Source: Canna indica
Taxonomy: Eukaryota; Streptophyta; Magnoliopsida; Zingiberales; Cannaceae
Direction of reading: 5' to 3'
NCBI GenBank assembly: GCA_034359265.1
Contig: CP136890.1
Span: forward strand, 97,489,501-97,553,500
DNA: 64,000 bases
The notes beneath the pieces were generated by a model, which was not told the DNA's origin, searched no databases, and saw only the letters and a list, made by a program, of their open reading frames with translations. Position numbers and translations under genes: made by a program. Below are positions 1 to 31,052 of this stretch, in pieces. Each line of letters opens with the position of its first letter. The stretch's first letter is position 1.

Positions 1-79
1 TCATTGAAACTAGGTTTAAATAGAGTTGTTCTCACTTCTCTAGCTTGTAGGAATTGAAGTTTCTAACTCTTCCAAACAG

Positions 80-762
80 ATTCTACATGGTGGCTCATCA
101 TCTGCAATTGTACTCTCGCAGGAGATGATATATCCTCAGGCCTATCCACCTCATCAGGGTTTGATGCACACTGGAATTTCTGCTATGGCTAACTCTTCAG
201 ACACATTTAGGAGAGCAATGAATACTCAGTTACCGACAAGTGAGTATAAAGAGTCTTCACTGCAGGTAGACCTACTCATCAAACTTATACTTCTACCTGG
301 TTGGAGAGAGAAACCAAATAATTCATAAAGAATCATATCTTAAATTCAGGAACAGCAAAAGGCACAATTATTCTGTGGTGTCCATGCTAACAATGTAAAG
401 AAACCTCCCAAGTTTGATAATTTAAGTTCTCAAGCATAACTAGTAATTATATTTGTTGTGCATTTTTAAATATTTAGATTGTGTCCTTGCTGAAACATAT
501 AGATATTGGTTTAATCTAACTTTTCTAGGTCTGCTCTTTTGCATACTTTGTATTTCATGTTCCTACTGAGAATATAAGTTTTTCATCCTTTAATATTGCT
601 ACTTCAACTTCCTATTACATGTTCCTAAGTAGGAAATAACTACATCCAGAATTATGCAACCTAAATATATCTTTCTTCCTTCAACAGATGCACAATCCTT
701 GGAATGATCAGCTCCTCAATCATATGACATATGGTGCTAATCCTCCAGCAAATGCACAATAG
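80..762 (+). CDS. 3' end of an unidentified protein gene (last two coding exons)
   Basis: Two exons can be read in one phase. Exon 80-265 follows an acceptor (tccaaacag) and ends at CAG|GTAGACC. Exon 688-762 follows ttcaacag and ends at TAG. The encoded C-terminus is about 86 residues, rich in Met, Ser, Asn, Gln and Pro. It includes the stretches YPQAYPPHQGLMHTG and DTFRRAMNTQLPTS and ends in PPANAQ. It looks like the low-complexity tail of a regulatory protein, but I do not recognise the family. The gene enters from the left edge and converges on BIG. The 3' UTR probably runs on to about 950. The exon calls rest on splice consensus and an uninterrupted frame; the 422-nt intron is inferred. 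Confidence 0.6.
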
Positions 763-1460
763 ACAAAGAGTAAAGTTGATGGATTTGCGATATAGAAAAG
801 TTACTCTAACCGCGGTCTTCTGCCAACAGCTAAAAATCTCAGCCTATAAGCTTTGCTGCCATGATGTCACTCAGAAGTTCAAGTTGTAATAATTCCATAT
901 TGTATAAATTTGATATCCACTGAGCAGTTATAAGGAGGTAACTGTAGCTCCTTAAATCTTGATAAGAGGTCATTATAGGAGGTCTACTCATTGCTCATAT
1001 GGTTTTCATCAGTTTTCATCTCTGTACATCCAAAGAGTATTGTCCAAGGACTCCTTCCTGTATAGTAAATCAAGGAAAGCTTGCCTCCTGCTTGTTGAAA
1101 GTAACCCTAGCAGTGAGAAAGTCCATCTCCTCCAACAAAAAGTTTGCCTCTCGATGTAACGACTCTAGGAGCAGAAGTATAGCTGATAACAAGAAAAAAT
1201 TCCAATTGTGTTCATTAACAAGTCCTGTAATCTCAGTTTGTTTTCCGTCGAAATGGAACACATGATTTTGAACTTACTTCCTTGTTCAATTAACTTGAGA
1301 TGGAAATCATCTTAATGTACCAATCAAAAGTGCAAACTTTTTTCTTTCTGCTAATGAAGAATCCATAAATTTATTGCAGTTGATCAGGTCAGCAAGCTTT
1401 TACAAACTAGTATATAGCATCTCTCTAGAGTTCTAGATTTCATGTACCAGGCCTCGTCTG

Positions 1461-1564
1461 TTACAGGAGCAAAGATGCTTCGTCACCAGGAAATATTACT
1501 TGAACTCTCTTGAGGCTTAGATCCTCAAGCACCTGCATTATTTGTCCCAGCCTTATCTCATCAT
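1461..1564 (-). pseudogene. orphan terminal-exon-like ORF
   Basis: On the minus strand a good acceptor (tttatgtacag) is followed by a 34-codon open frame starting in phase 2 and ending TAA. The reading is DDEIRLGQIMQVLEDLSLK, then RVQVIFPGDEASLLL. The composition looks like a real protein end rather than random DNA. I found no upstream exon between here and the BIG 3' end at 4,398. It is either the last exon of a gene whose other exons I missed, or a relic. I do not recognise the family. Confidence 0.3.
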
Positions 1565-1872
1565 CTGTACATAAACATAAATGAACAAGTGGTCCTTAAC
1601 ATCAATAATTTCCCAGATGGAATGAAGCATGCATCACTCTTCTTTGAAGACGTAAAAAATGATGACTGATCCGACAAAGATCTGGTGGTGGTTGGCTCAG
1701 GACCACCTCGAAACACCAATGCCGCAAAAGACTCTTTATGCTATTTATTATAAAATTGACATGAGCCACCAATTTAAACTATAGTTATAAGTCTGAAGCT
1801 TACTGAAATGGATGCAATTACTTCTGCTCTTGCAATTAATGTTGCCTGGCAGTGCTTCGAACTAAACCAATT

Positions 1873-1972
1873 AAGAAAACATGAATGCTTGATCAACTCA
1901 ATGATTTCATAGGTCGGCCAAGGGCAACCTAGTTTGAAGAAAACATGAATGCTTGATCTACTCAATGATTTC
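1873..1972. repeat. 36-bp direct repeat, two copies 64 bp apart
   Basis: Copies at 1,873-1,909 and 1,937-1,972 both contain aaaacatgaatgcttgatc and a shared actcaatgatttc end, with one internal mismatch. They lie in non-coding DNA between two convergent genes. No function is suggested. Confidence 0.6.
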
Positions 1973-2984
1973 TTTTTAGGTAAGCCAATATGTGGTGATA
2001 CCTGTGAGCAAATTAGGTCTTTGCTGATGGTTTCCAAGAGATATCTGACTGCTTCTCATTCCAACTGAGATTACTACAACCACGTTGGTTGGAGTGAACA
2101 TGATTAGGTCTTGGAAAGCCACCTCAAATAATTATAGAGTGATGGTAGGACTATCCAACCACCACTGGCTGTTAGGTAACATAGGTTTTCTGACAACTGA
2201 GCATAGACTGGGGTGACCAAGAATTGCATTATGGGTTCCACAACAAGGACATGTTATGATCATTTTATCAAGGTATATATCATCCTTCACACACTAATAA
2301 TGGGCCTCTAACACACTTGTTGCTAATGCAGTAAATTAGCAACTTTCTATACAAAGAAGGGCATCCAACTTAGATAAGCTATGATCCTACTACGAATCCA
2401 ACCATCTAGGCGGTGCCTGCAACCTGTTGTACCAAATTTTCCCAACCAAATATCATCTCATGTGATCTAGGGTCTCGATCTAGTTGTGCTATTATGATAA
2501 AGGCAGGCTGCCATGTAGCTAACCCTATATTACTCTGTTCTACATGCTCGTCGGCCAATTTTGGTTCTTCTACTTGTCGAATCCAACAAGGATATATTAT
2601 CCTATGAATGGAATAGTCGCCAAAAACGAGATTTTTTATAGGACGGAAGATAAAATTTACAAGATGATTGAGGACTAACCCACCAGTAATTTCGCAAGCT
2701 TAGAAGGACAGGGCTCTACGGAAGCGATGGGGATAGCGAGACAGCAGCAACAATCGACGCAACCGAGGCGGAGATATGGCAGAACGCCGAAAGCAACGAC
2801 GGACGCACGGGATGACGGGAATCAAAAGCCTAGATACAACCAAAAGAACGATCAACGATTGCGATTCCTCAAACTCTTTGTAATCACCGTGAGAATCTTG
2901 GTGGCGTTTTGCTTAACTAAAATGAAAATTTATAGATACTAAAATGATAAATCTACTGATTGGTTGAAAAGAATGATATTTTAA

Positions 2985-3580
2985 AGGGTAAATCAAAGGG
3001 AGCCCACTCTACTATAGTTAACTTGCACAGAGAGTACATTAACGGCCAAGTGTGCCTAGAACTCTTTGCGATTATACTTTTTATTCCAATAATTTTCTCC
3101 GTTAGTCTGTTCATTAATAATTTAATGATAAAATTTTCACGTGTGCAAAATCCTTCTCCCCAATGCCATATCTTTCGTCACATCCAACGATCATCACTTT
3201 TACTTTTATCCATCCCTCACCTACCTACCTTCCTCTCCTTGCCCAAGACTCCACGATCGTTGTCATTGTCGTCGTCGCCTCCGCCACCACCACCTCCTCC
3301 GAGGAGGTGGCGACGACGGCGACGATGGAGTCTAGGGCAAGGGGAGAAGTGTAGATAGGTGATGGATGGATAAAAGAAGTAATGATCGTTGAATGAGATA
3401 GAAGGTGAAAATTATTGTCACGTGACACGGGGAAGGAGGTTGGGCAGGCTAACATAGGAAGTTATTGGAATAAAAAGTGTATAATCGCGGGGATTCTGTG
3501 GACACTTGATAGTTTAGATAGTCTTTGCGCATATCGATTATAATCGATGAGAATTTCGTATAATTTACCTTATTTTAAAA
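2985..3580. mobile_element. fold-back / MITE-like inverted-repeat element
   Basis: The two halves are imperfect reverse complements about a centre near 3,300, where ccacctcctcc meets gaggaggtgg. Matching blocks going outward include the ctttttattccaataa motif (about 3,077 and, reversed, about 3,460), the tttatccatcc motif, and ends resembling ggtaaat. There is no transposase. The GC-rich core gives short proline- and arginine-rich ORFs on both strands, which are by-products of the hairpin. Exact ends and a target-site duplication were not resolved, so the family (fold-back or TIR MITE) is open. Confidence 0.65.
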
Positions 3581-4397
3581 GGAGGAAATTGAAAAGAAAA
3601 TATTTTAAAAACAAATTTAGATATATTATTTAAATTCTCAAGAGCACAACCATGTTTGTCAAGTACCTGGGAATTAATGCTGCGGCCACTTTGTCATAAT
3701 ATTAAATTCAGCTGAGGTCCGTCAGGTAGCCACTTTCAGAAATTTTAAATTCCGGCCAGACAGAATGATTTATCTGTTTCAAGCGGCATTGCACAAATGA
3801 AGGGTAATACAATGAATTTAATACAACAATTTTTGATATAAATATTACACGACGTCATACTTTTCATGCACAGAGAGAGAGAGAACAAAAACGTTGGGGG
3901 ACACTGGGTAAGGCCGTAAGGGGTGACAGTCTTCATTCAATCTTTGTACCATGGATCATCTTGTGCCGTGAATCATACTGTGGATGCTTACATACAAATA
4001 TTAAGGACAAATGTTCTCAAAATTTACAATAGCGATTCAGGAAATAAAGGGAAACCCAACAAAAAAATGAAAACCAAGCTTTGTGCGGGAGAACGAACGA
4101 ATTCGCAGGGATACTACAGTGAGGATAGTTTTCTTTATGCAAATTCTCATATGGTTTGATCACCCCTCTTTACTCATTTGCAAGGTTATTGATTCTAAAA
4201 CCTCCAAACAATTCAAGAATAAAGGATAATTTTATAAAATTTCAGAGCTAAAGCACCCTGCAAAAGTAAATTCTAGTAACAAGCAAAATTAACCCTGCAC
4301 ATTTTAATAAATGGATTCAACTGCCTACATTATTACAATATCCAGGGAGAATTGTGTCCAACTGTGGAACTTGAACATTCGCCAAATTTGGCTGCTT

Positions 4398-24703
<20,306 letters not shown>

Positions 24704-24792
24704 GGCGATCAATTAGTTCATCGAATCCTATCAGGAAATGAATGAGATCTCGCCGCCGCACCCCGACTCCAAGAGCGAGGGTTTAAGAGGGG

Positions 24793-25017
24793 AAAATGAT
24801 CGGCGACGATAGAAAGAGAAGAACGCAGCAAGAGAGAGAGAGAGAGGGGGGGAGAGAAATGGTTTAGAATTTAGAACAGAAGAAAAGAAAACAAGGTCGG
24901 TCTTTATAGAAAATGATCGGCGACGATAGAAAGAGAAGAACGCAGCAAGAGAGAGAGAGAGGGAGAGAAATGGTTTAGAATTTAGAACAGAAAAGAAAAC
25001 AAGGTCGGTCTTTATAT
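24793..25017. repeat. 117-bp tandem duplication upstream of BIG
   Basis: Copy 1 starts at 24,793 and copy 2 at 24,910. Both begin aaaatgatcggcgacgatag, pass through a GA-rich tract (gcaagagagagagaga) and end caaggtcggtcttta. The copies differ mainly in GA-tract length and a few bases. The duplication lies 90-315 bp upstream of the BIG start codon, in the likely 5' UTR or core promoter, so it duplicates a GA-rich leader or promoter segment. Confidence 0.85.
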
Positions 25018-25040
25018 ATATATATATATATATATATAAT
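25010..25040 (-). promoter_or_regulatory. candidate BIG promoter region with (TA)n tract
   Basis: A run of alternating TA (about 25,013-25,038) lies about 310 bp upstream of the BIG ATG, next to the duplicated GA-rich segment. It is the closest TATA-like sequence upstream of the gene. The transcription start is not visible from sequence, so this is position-based inference. Confidence 0.3.
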
Positions 25041-25757
25041 CGCGTTTATGTCGGTTTTTAATTCTTTTTTCCTTGCTATTGCAATTTGGGCTGCTTGTAA
25101 AACGATCTCGGCCGTCAAAAGATAGATTCTTTTTCGGTAAGCTCGATCGGACGGTGGACGTTGACTACACCTGCTCTTGATTTGGAGGGGGCGGCGAGTG
25201 AGAATAATGTAGATTTGGTAAATGAAAAAAAAAATGTAGATTTGGTAAAGAAAAAGAATAACGTAGATTTGAAAGGGATTTGTGCTTTTTAGGTTTGCTT
25301 GCTCCTGAAGTCTACTTTATTATTTTCGGTAAGGGTTTTTTTTATAAATGGTTTTCTCTTTTGCTTGTCCTCTTTTTGTTTTTGTCTACTTTATTTTCTT
25401 TCTTTCTTTTCAATATTATTAAATTAGAATATAATTAATAAGATATTAATGCGTTTAAGTAGATAAGAGAGTGGGGCATATCGTCGGGCTTGAGATTAAG
25501 AATCGATAATTATATCTAATTTAAGCAATGAACTAGCGGTGACAATAATGAATCAGATCTGGTTATGGATTTATAATTGGAAATTTCTTTTTAATCCTAG
25601 AGTTAAACACTAGTAAGTTAAAATTGTCTTCTTTTAACCTAAATAGGTTTCGTACTTGAGTATTAAGAAAGAATTCCTAGTTAATAATATCTTGTTATTG
25701 TTCGAAGAAAATTATATGCTCATTAAATATGCAAATATGCAGGTTTGCACATAATGA

Positions 25758-25987
25758 TAGGATTATCCATTCGATTCAATCCGAATCGAATCGAACTGAA
25801 ATTAATCAAATTAAAAAAAAATTATACCGAAATTCCAACCCGAATCGAATTATGCATAAATCGATATAACCCGAATCGAAATTATTCGGTTCGGTTCAAT
25901 TTCCAACTCGAAAACCAAATTTTAATTAATTCGATTAAAAATTAAAAATTATTTTCTAATACTTATTTAATTACCTAGGTTAAAAAT

Positions 25988-26028
<41 letters not shown>

Positions 26029-26216
26029 TTTTAACTATTTAGTTTCGGTTCGGGTCGGTTCTTGAATTTTGGGAATCGAATCCGAATCGAAACCCAAAAT
26101 TCGGGTTCGGTTCGGGTCAAGAATCGAACCTGCAATCGTTGAAATCGAATCGAACCGAAAAATTTGATTCGGTTTTTCGGTTCGGTTCTGTGTGAATCGA
26201 ACAATGGACACCCCTA
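25758..26216. mobile_element. hAT-type MITE with TIRs and 8-bp target-site duplication
   Basis: The right end reads, as reverse complement, taggggtgtccattg. The left end is a decayed match, taggattatccattcg. Flanking 8-mers are cataatga (25,750-25,757) and cttaatga (26,217-26,224), matching at 7 of 8 positions. The interior is full of subterminal cgaatcgaa and ttcggttcgg motifs in both orientations around an AT-rich centre with a (TA)n tract. It has no transposase. TIR sequence, 8-bp duplication and subterminal repeats are typical of non-autonomous hAT elements. Confidence 0.8.
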
Positions 26217-26259
26217 CTTAATGATGATGCTTGTTCAAAAAAATACAACAAAAATTTCT

Positions 26260-26930
26260 TTTGGGAGAAGTACAGATTTGATCGTATAAGTTTTTAATTT
26301 TTTTAGACTTTAGTCCTATAAAATTTATTTTGGTATTTTTTATCTTATAAATTTACTTCGTAGTACAAATTTGATCTTATCTGTGACGATTCGTTAACTC
26401 TCCGTCAATGTGAACTAATGTCGTTCATACACGTTGACATATTTGATCTTACAAGTTTCATTTCGAAATTTTCAGACCTATATATTTGTCACGTAGCACA
26501 AATTTGGTCCTATATATTTGCACTGTAACACAAATTTGGTCCAATATATTTACCTCATGACACAAATTTGATCATATCTATGTTGGTCTGTTAACTCTCC
26601 GTCCACGAAAAAATAAATGGTGTTATGTCCATATTGACATAGTTAACATACTGTCATGAATATGACCAAATTTATGTTACAAAGCAAACTTATACATGTT
26701 ACGGAGCAAATCATATAGATTTGGTCGTATCCACGACGTTCTGTTAACTCCGTCAATATGGACATAATGTCATTTATTTTTTCATGGACTTTGGTCTTAT
26801 AAGTATCATTTTAAAATTTTCAATCATATATGTTTGTCCTGTAGAACAGATTTGATCATATTTGCGACGATTCATTAACTCTTCGTCCATGAAATTATCG
26901 GAGTTAACATACCAAACTTTTCTTTTGAAT
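26260..26930. repeat. degenerate repeat field with recurring acaaatttggtc motif
   Basis: The block aatttg-tc-tat, often preceded by gtarcac and followed by tatttg, recurs at least seven times in direct and inverted forms. Segments like gttaactctccgtc recur with it (near 26,394, 26,590, 26,735 and 26,877). This looks like decayed, nested copies of a short repeat family. No coding sequence is visible. Confidence 0.55.
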
Positions 26931-27398
26931 AAAGATATGTTTAGGTTTCTTTTTCATAGTCTCTTTTATTCATCTTGTTTTTTATAATCTCATTTGTTAA
27001 TGTGTTAAAGTGAAAAGAGAGTGGGGTGTACTGTTATGCCTGATATTAAGAACTAAGTGGGTATTTGGTATGAGGTTATCTAAATGGACATGCATATAAA
27101 GACATGTTTGGCTAGGAGCCAAGTTAATAGATTCTCTGGCCATTGTTGTAAGTAATATCAAGGGAAAAAATCTATTATTGCAAGAGGATCAAGATCCTGA
27201 TTTGGCTAGGAGCTCACCCATTAAGTGAACAAAGATCAGAAAATCAGTGTGTTAGGCTATTCATGTTGAAAGTTTTCCATTCAATATCAAGCACAGCAAA
27301 GTGAAAAAGAAAAAGCTCTCTATGGATGAGATAGAGAAAGGCTTGGAGGGAGATAGAGAGAAGGGGATGAATGTGGTAAATATTGATGCATGATTCTT

Positions 27399-29121
27399 AT
27401 GAAGCTGCTTTGTTGGAATATAAGAGAGGGTTTAAAAACTGAAGGATGTAATTACCTCATTTTGTTAAAGAGGGAACAAAAACCTAAAATTGTGATTCTT
27501 ATGGAAACACATGTAGATGAGGAAGGCTCCAAAGTGTGCATTAAAAGTTTTGGAAATGGATGAGATAGTTGTTTCATGGCTGGTAATGGAAGAGCAGGTG
27601 GTATCATTATTGCTTGGGAAGTAGAGAAATTCAAAATTGAACCAATTCACATATGCAGTCAATTTGTTCATGTAATGGTATGTGGAAAGAATGAAGAATC
27701 CTGATTGTTGACAGACATTTATGCTAGTAATGAGAGCAAAGAAAGATTGGTACTTTGGGAGCTATTAATGAAAATTGAAATTGGTAAACTACCTTGGCTG
27801 CGGGTGGGGGACTACAACTGCATAGACTGTGCAGAGGATAAAAAAGGAGGGAGGCCATTTATAATTGGTAATTCAATCCTAGCTTTTAAAAGTCTATGCC
27901 TATATGCAGGTCTGATTGATCTCAAGTACAAAGGAATGAAATATACATGGTGTAATAATAGAAGAGAAGAAAAAAAGATCATGGCGAGGTTTGATAAGGC
28001 TTATGCAAATGGAGAATGGATGACTAGGTATAGCAGAACTCAAGTGTATCATCTAAGAAGGTTAGCATCGGATCATTGTCCAATTGTTCTTGATACAAGG
28101 AGGAATGAGGAGAGGAAAAAGATGAGAAGAAACTTTGTGTTTGAATTGTACTGGTTAGAGTACAATGAGATATGTGAGAGAGTGAAAGAGAGGTGGAGGA
28201 ATGCGAATAAGGATGGTGCCTTGATGGTATCTTTTGGGAAGAACCTGGCAAAGCCGAGTAAAGAACTTACTGAAATCAATAAAAAGCAGATTGGGTCATT
28301 GGAAAATAGCCCGAAAACAACAATGAATGAATTGGAGATTCTGGAAAGTAAGGATGCTGAAGGAATTGCAAATGAGAAGGAGCTTGATGATTTGAGGATT
28401 TTGGCAAATAAGGTAGTGACTTTAAACAAGCAAATACAAATAAAATGGAGCAAGGCAAGAACAAAATTGATTGAAGACAATGATAGGAACACAAAGTTTT
28501 TTTACAATATGGTAAAAATGAAAAGAATATGGAATACCATTGTGGAGATAAATGAGGAAGGTAGGGTTCTTAATGATGATATCAGTATAGTGAAGGCTTT
28601 TGAAGATTGGTACAATGTTTATGAGAAAATGATGCAAGCTCAATTCAAGACTGGGATCAGTTTAAAAGACTGCAATGGAATAAAATTTTTAGTAGAGATC
28701 ACAAGGAGCTGATAAAGTCATTCTCAGATGATGAAATTTACAAAGCCTTAAATAGTATGAGTAGAGGCAAAGCGCAAGGACCAGATAGGTACATTCTTGA
28801 GTTCTTTTTGAATTTTTGGGAAGAAATAAAGGATGTATATTGTGCTGCATTGAGAGACTTTCAGAATTTGATGTAGTTACCTGATACCTGGGGGCAAACT
28901 AACTTGGTTTTTATACCAAAGAAAGAGCAACCAAATGTGATCAAGGATTTTAGGCCAATTGCTTTATGCAATGTGGCTTATAAAATTCTTGCCAATGTGC
29001 TAGTAAATAGATTGAGGCCGCATAAGGGGAACATAATTTCATGGGAGCATGGAGCTTTTGTAGAGAAAAGAAATTGCAAGATAATGTGTTAGTTATTTCT
29101 AAAATTGCTAATGTGTTAGTT
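27399..29121 (+). mobile_element. truncated, broken L1-type LINE (endonuclease and partial reverse transcriptase)
   Basis: Reading from the ATG at 27,399 gives the start of an apurinic-type endonuclease (MKLLCWNIREGLK, then KIVILMETHVDEEG), interrupted by TGA twice before the long open stretch 27,705-28,712. That stretch carries endonuclease motifs (VGDYNCI, ARFDKAYAN, SDHCPIVLD) and the linker. A frameshift near 28,660 moves the frame into the reverse transcriptase start (GKAQGPDRYILEFF, an in-frame stop after LRDFQNLM, then FIPKKEQPNVIKDFRPIALCN and ANVLVNRL). The catalytic FADD-type box and everything 3' of it are missing. The sequence stops where repeat module A begins. DNA upstream (27,000-27,398) may be its leader. 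The element is dead. Confidence 0.85.
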
Positions 29122-29214
29122 AGATTTGCCAAAGATGTTTGCTATTTTCTAGTTGTACAAACATGGTTTCTTTGGTTGTTTCATTCACTTAAGACTGCAT
29201 TTTCTTGTTTGCAG

Positions 29215-30112
29215 CTGGAAAGTCTTCAGTACTTCTTGATGTGAAACCTTGGGATGATGAAACAGACATGAAAAAGCTTGAAGAAGCTGTAAGGAGCATC
29301 CAAATGGAGGGTTTGCTGTGGGGAGCCTGTATGTATTCTTTCTCTGAAATAATAATGGGCTTAGTTTTAATTAATTATCATTTTTATTAGTCTCTTGATA
29401 GAAACATTTATTAACTAATGCTGTTTGTATTTGGTTAACATGCAGCAAAACTGGTTCCTGTTGGTTATGGCATTAAAAAATTGCAGATCATGATGACCAT
29501 TGTTGATGATTTGGTTTCTATTGATACCCTAATTGAGGAGCAACTCTGTGCTGAACCAGCCAATGAGTACATCCAGAGCTGTGATATTGTGGCATTCAAC
29601 AAAATATGTGAGTAATTAGCTTAACTTTGATGCATGTATTGTTTAATATCACAGATAGGCTTTATGAAAAGAGATCATACCACTAGGTTGCTATTTGGTC
29701 CCTTAAACACTTCGATCATGATGTCCAAAGCTTTTATCTGTCATTTGTTTCTTTGTTGTGGTAAACTAGGACTAACCATAACTGTATTTTTATTATTTTA
29801 AGCCTTTATTTGGTAATTATAATTTTAAATTTGGGATGGGGATGATATAATCTGTCATGAAATCTATGTTTCTTTATGTTTGTCCCCACTTGGATTTTAA
29901 TCCTTTTAATCATTGATGCACAATTTATCTCTATCTAATCTCTTTTTGTTTCTACTTGCCAAATACTAGAGCTAATTACTGTTTGCTTTTTTCACTGCTC
30001 AAAAATAGACCTTTTCAAAGCTTCTAGTTTATTGCATGGCTTCATATGCATAAAATCAATTTTTTGTTGCACACAAGAATTGTGACTGATTCTAGGTTTT
30101 TCTGTTGCAGGA
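29215..30112 (+). pseudogene. EF1B fragment A (last three exons only)
   Basis: Exons 29215-29328, 29446-29607 and 30111-30112 (with 3' UTR beyond) encode the C-terminal guanine-nucleotide-exchange domain of eEF1B beta: [36 protein letters not shown] and CDIVAFNKI. It lacks the promoter, the start codon and the five 5' exons present in D. One substitution (Val to Ile in [12 protein letters not shown]) separates it from B, C and D. It is an isolated 3' fragment and should not make the protein, though it could be transcribed from outside. Confidence 0.85.
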
Positions 30113-31052
30113 TTATTCTTCTGCTTGGAGACTAGCTGGAAGGCCCTAGTTTTGTGTGTTTAATTTCGAACAATGGTTTTGTGGACTGTGAGACCCACTT
30201 TTTTCTCTAATTTTTAGTAGACAAGAAGTCAGTTCATGTTTTGGACTTAATGTAGTGAATCTTTTTTCAGGATATTAAATATCTATTATTATGCTATTGG
30301 TCATCCGAGTTTGTTATTGACTTATTTCTGCATTCAATACTGGTGCGTGAAATGTTATGGTCTTGTTAAGTTAACTTATTGTTGTGCAAATATCATCTCA
30401 TGTCTTCTTTTTCTTCCAACTTTAACACCTTAAAGTTGATGGCGATAAATATCTGCCTCCACGTCTATATCTGAGCGCATTTCTGTAATGCATATTGGAT
30501 TATAATATCTTTCTGTGGCATATATTAAATTGAACTTCTGTATTATAACGTGCGTTGGATTCTTTTTATGTAAGAAAATTGGGGCTGGCTCACTGTGTCG
30601 GTATTGCGTAAATTCATTAGCATTTGAATATGTAGATTTGGTTTGCGATTGCATGCAGAGGTGACATAAGATAGTGATGTGAAAAAAATAATTAATTAAT
30701 ATATATGTGAAGGTCAATAGGAGGAAAATATTTTTTCTATTAATAATAAGTTGAATATCAAGCTATTTGATCTAAAAAAATTAATATATGACTTCATATT
30801 GTAGATCTCATTACAAGACTCCAAATATTTAGAATCAAATTTTTGATAGTTAGAGATCTTATAAATAAGGAGACATTATAGTTGAACACAAAAATATTTT
30901 TAATATTAGCATATTCTTTAATCAAGGGACTTAGGCCCATAGTCTTTGAAATATTGAAAATATGAGTATTTTGAGTTCTTTTAATATGTTTGGTTAGTGG
31001 GAGTTTTATGTTTATTTATGCTAATTATTGAACACTTCAATGCATGTTTAAT

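Larger units (their letters stand above)
763..4397. other. convergent intergenic interval
   Basis: This is the space between the plus-strand gene ending at 762 and the BIG stop codon at 4,398. It contains the 3' UTRs (about 763-950, and about 4,300-4,397 for BIG), the orphan exon, the short direct repeat and the fold-back element listed separately. In 1,565-2,984 and 3,581-4,300 I see AT-rich sequence with only short, unconvincing ORFs. Confidence 0.6.

Noticed and set aside
3141..3455. Several Pro/Ser/Arg-rich ORFs on both strands
   Set aside because: They all fall in the GC-rich hairpin core of the fold-back element and are explained by its symmetry.
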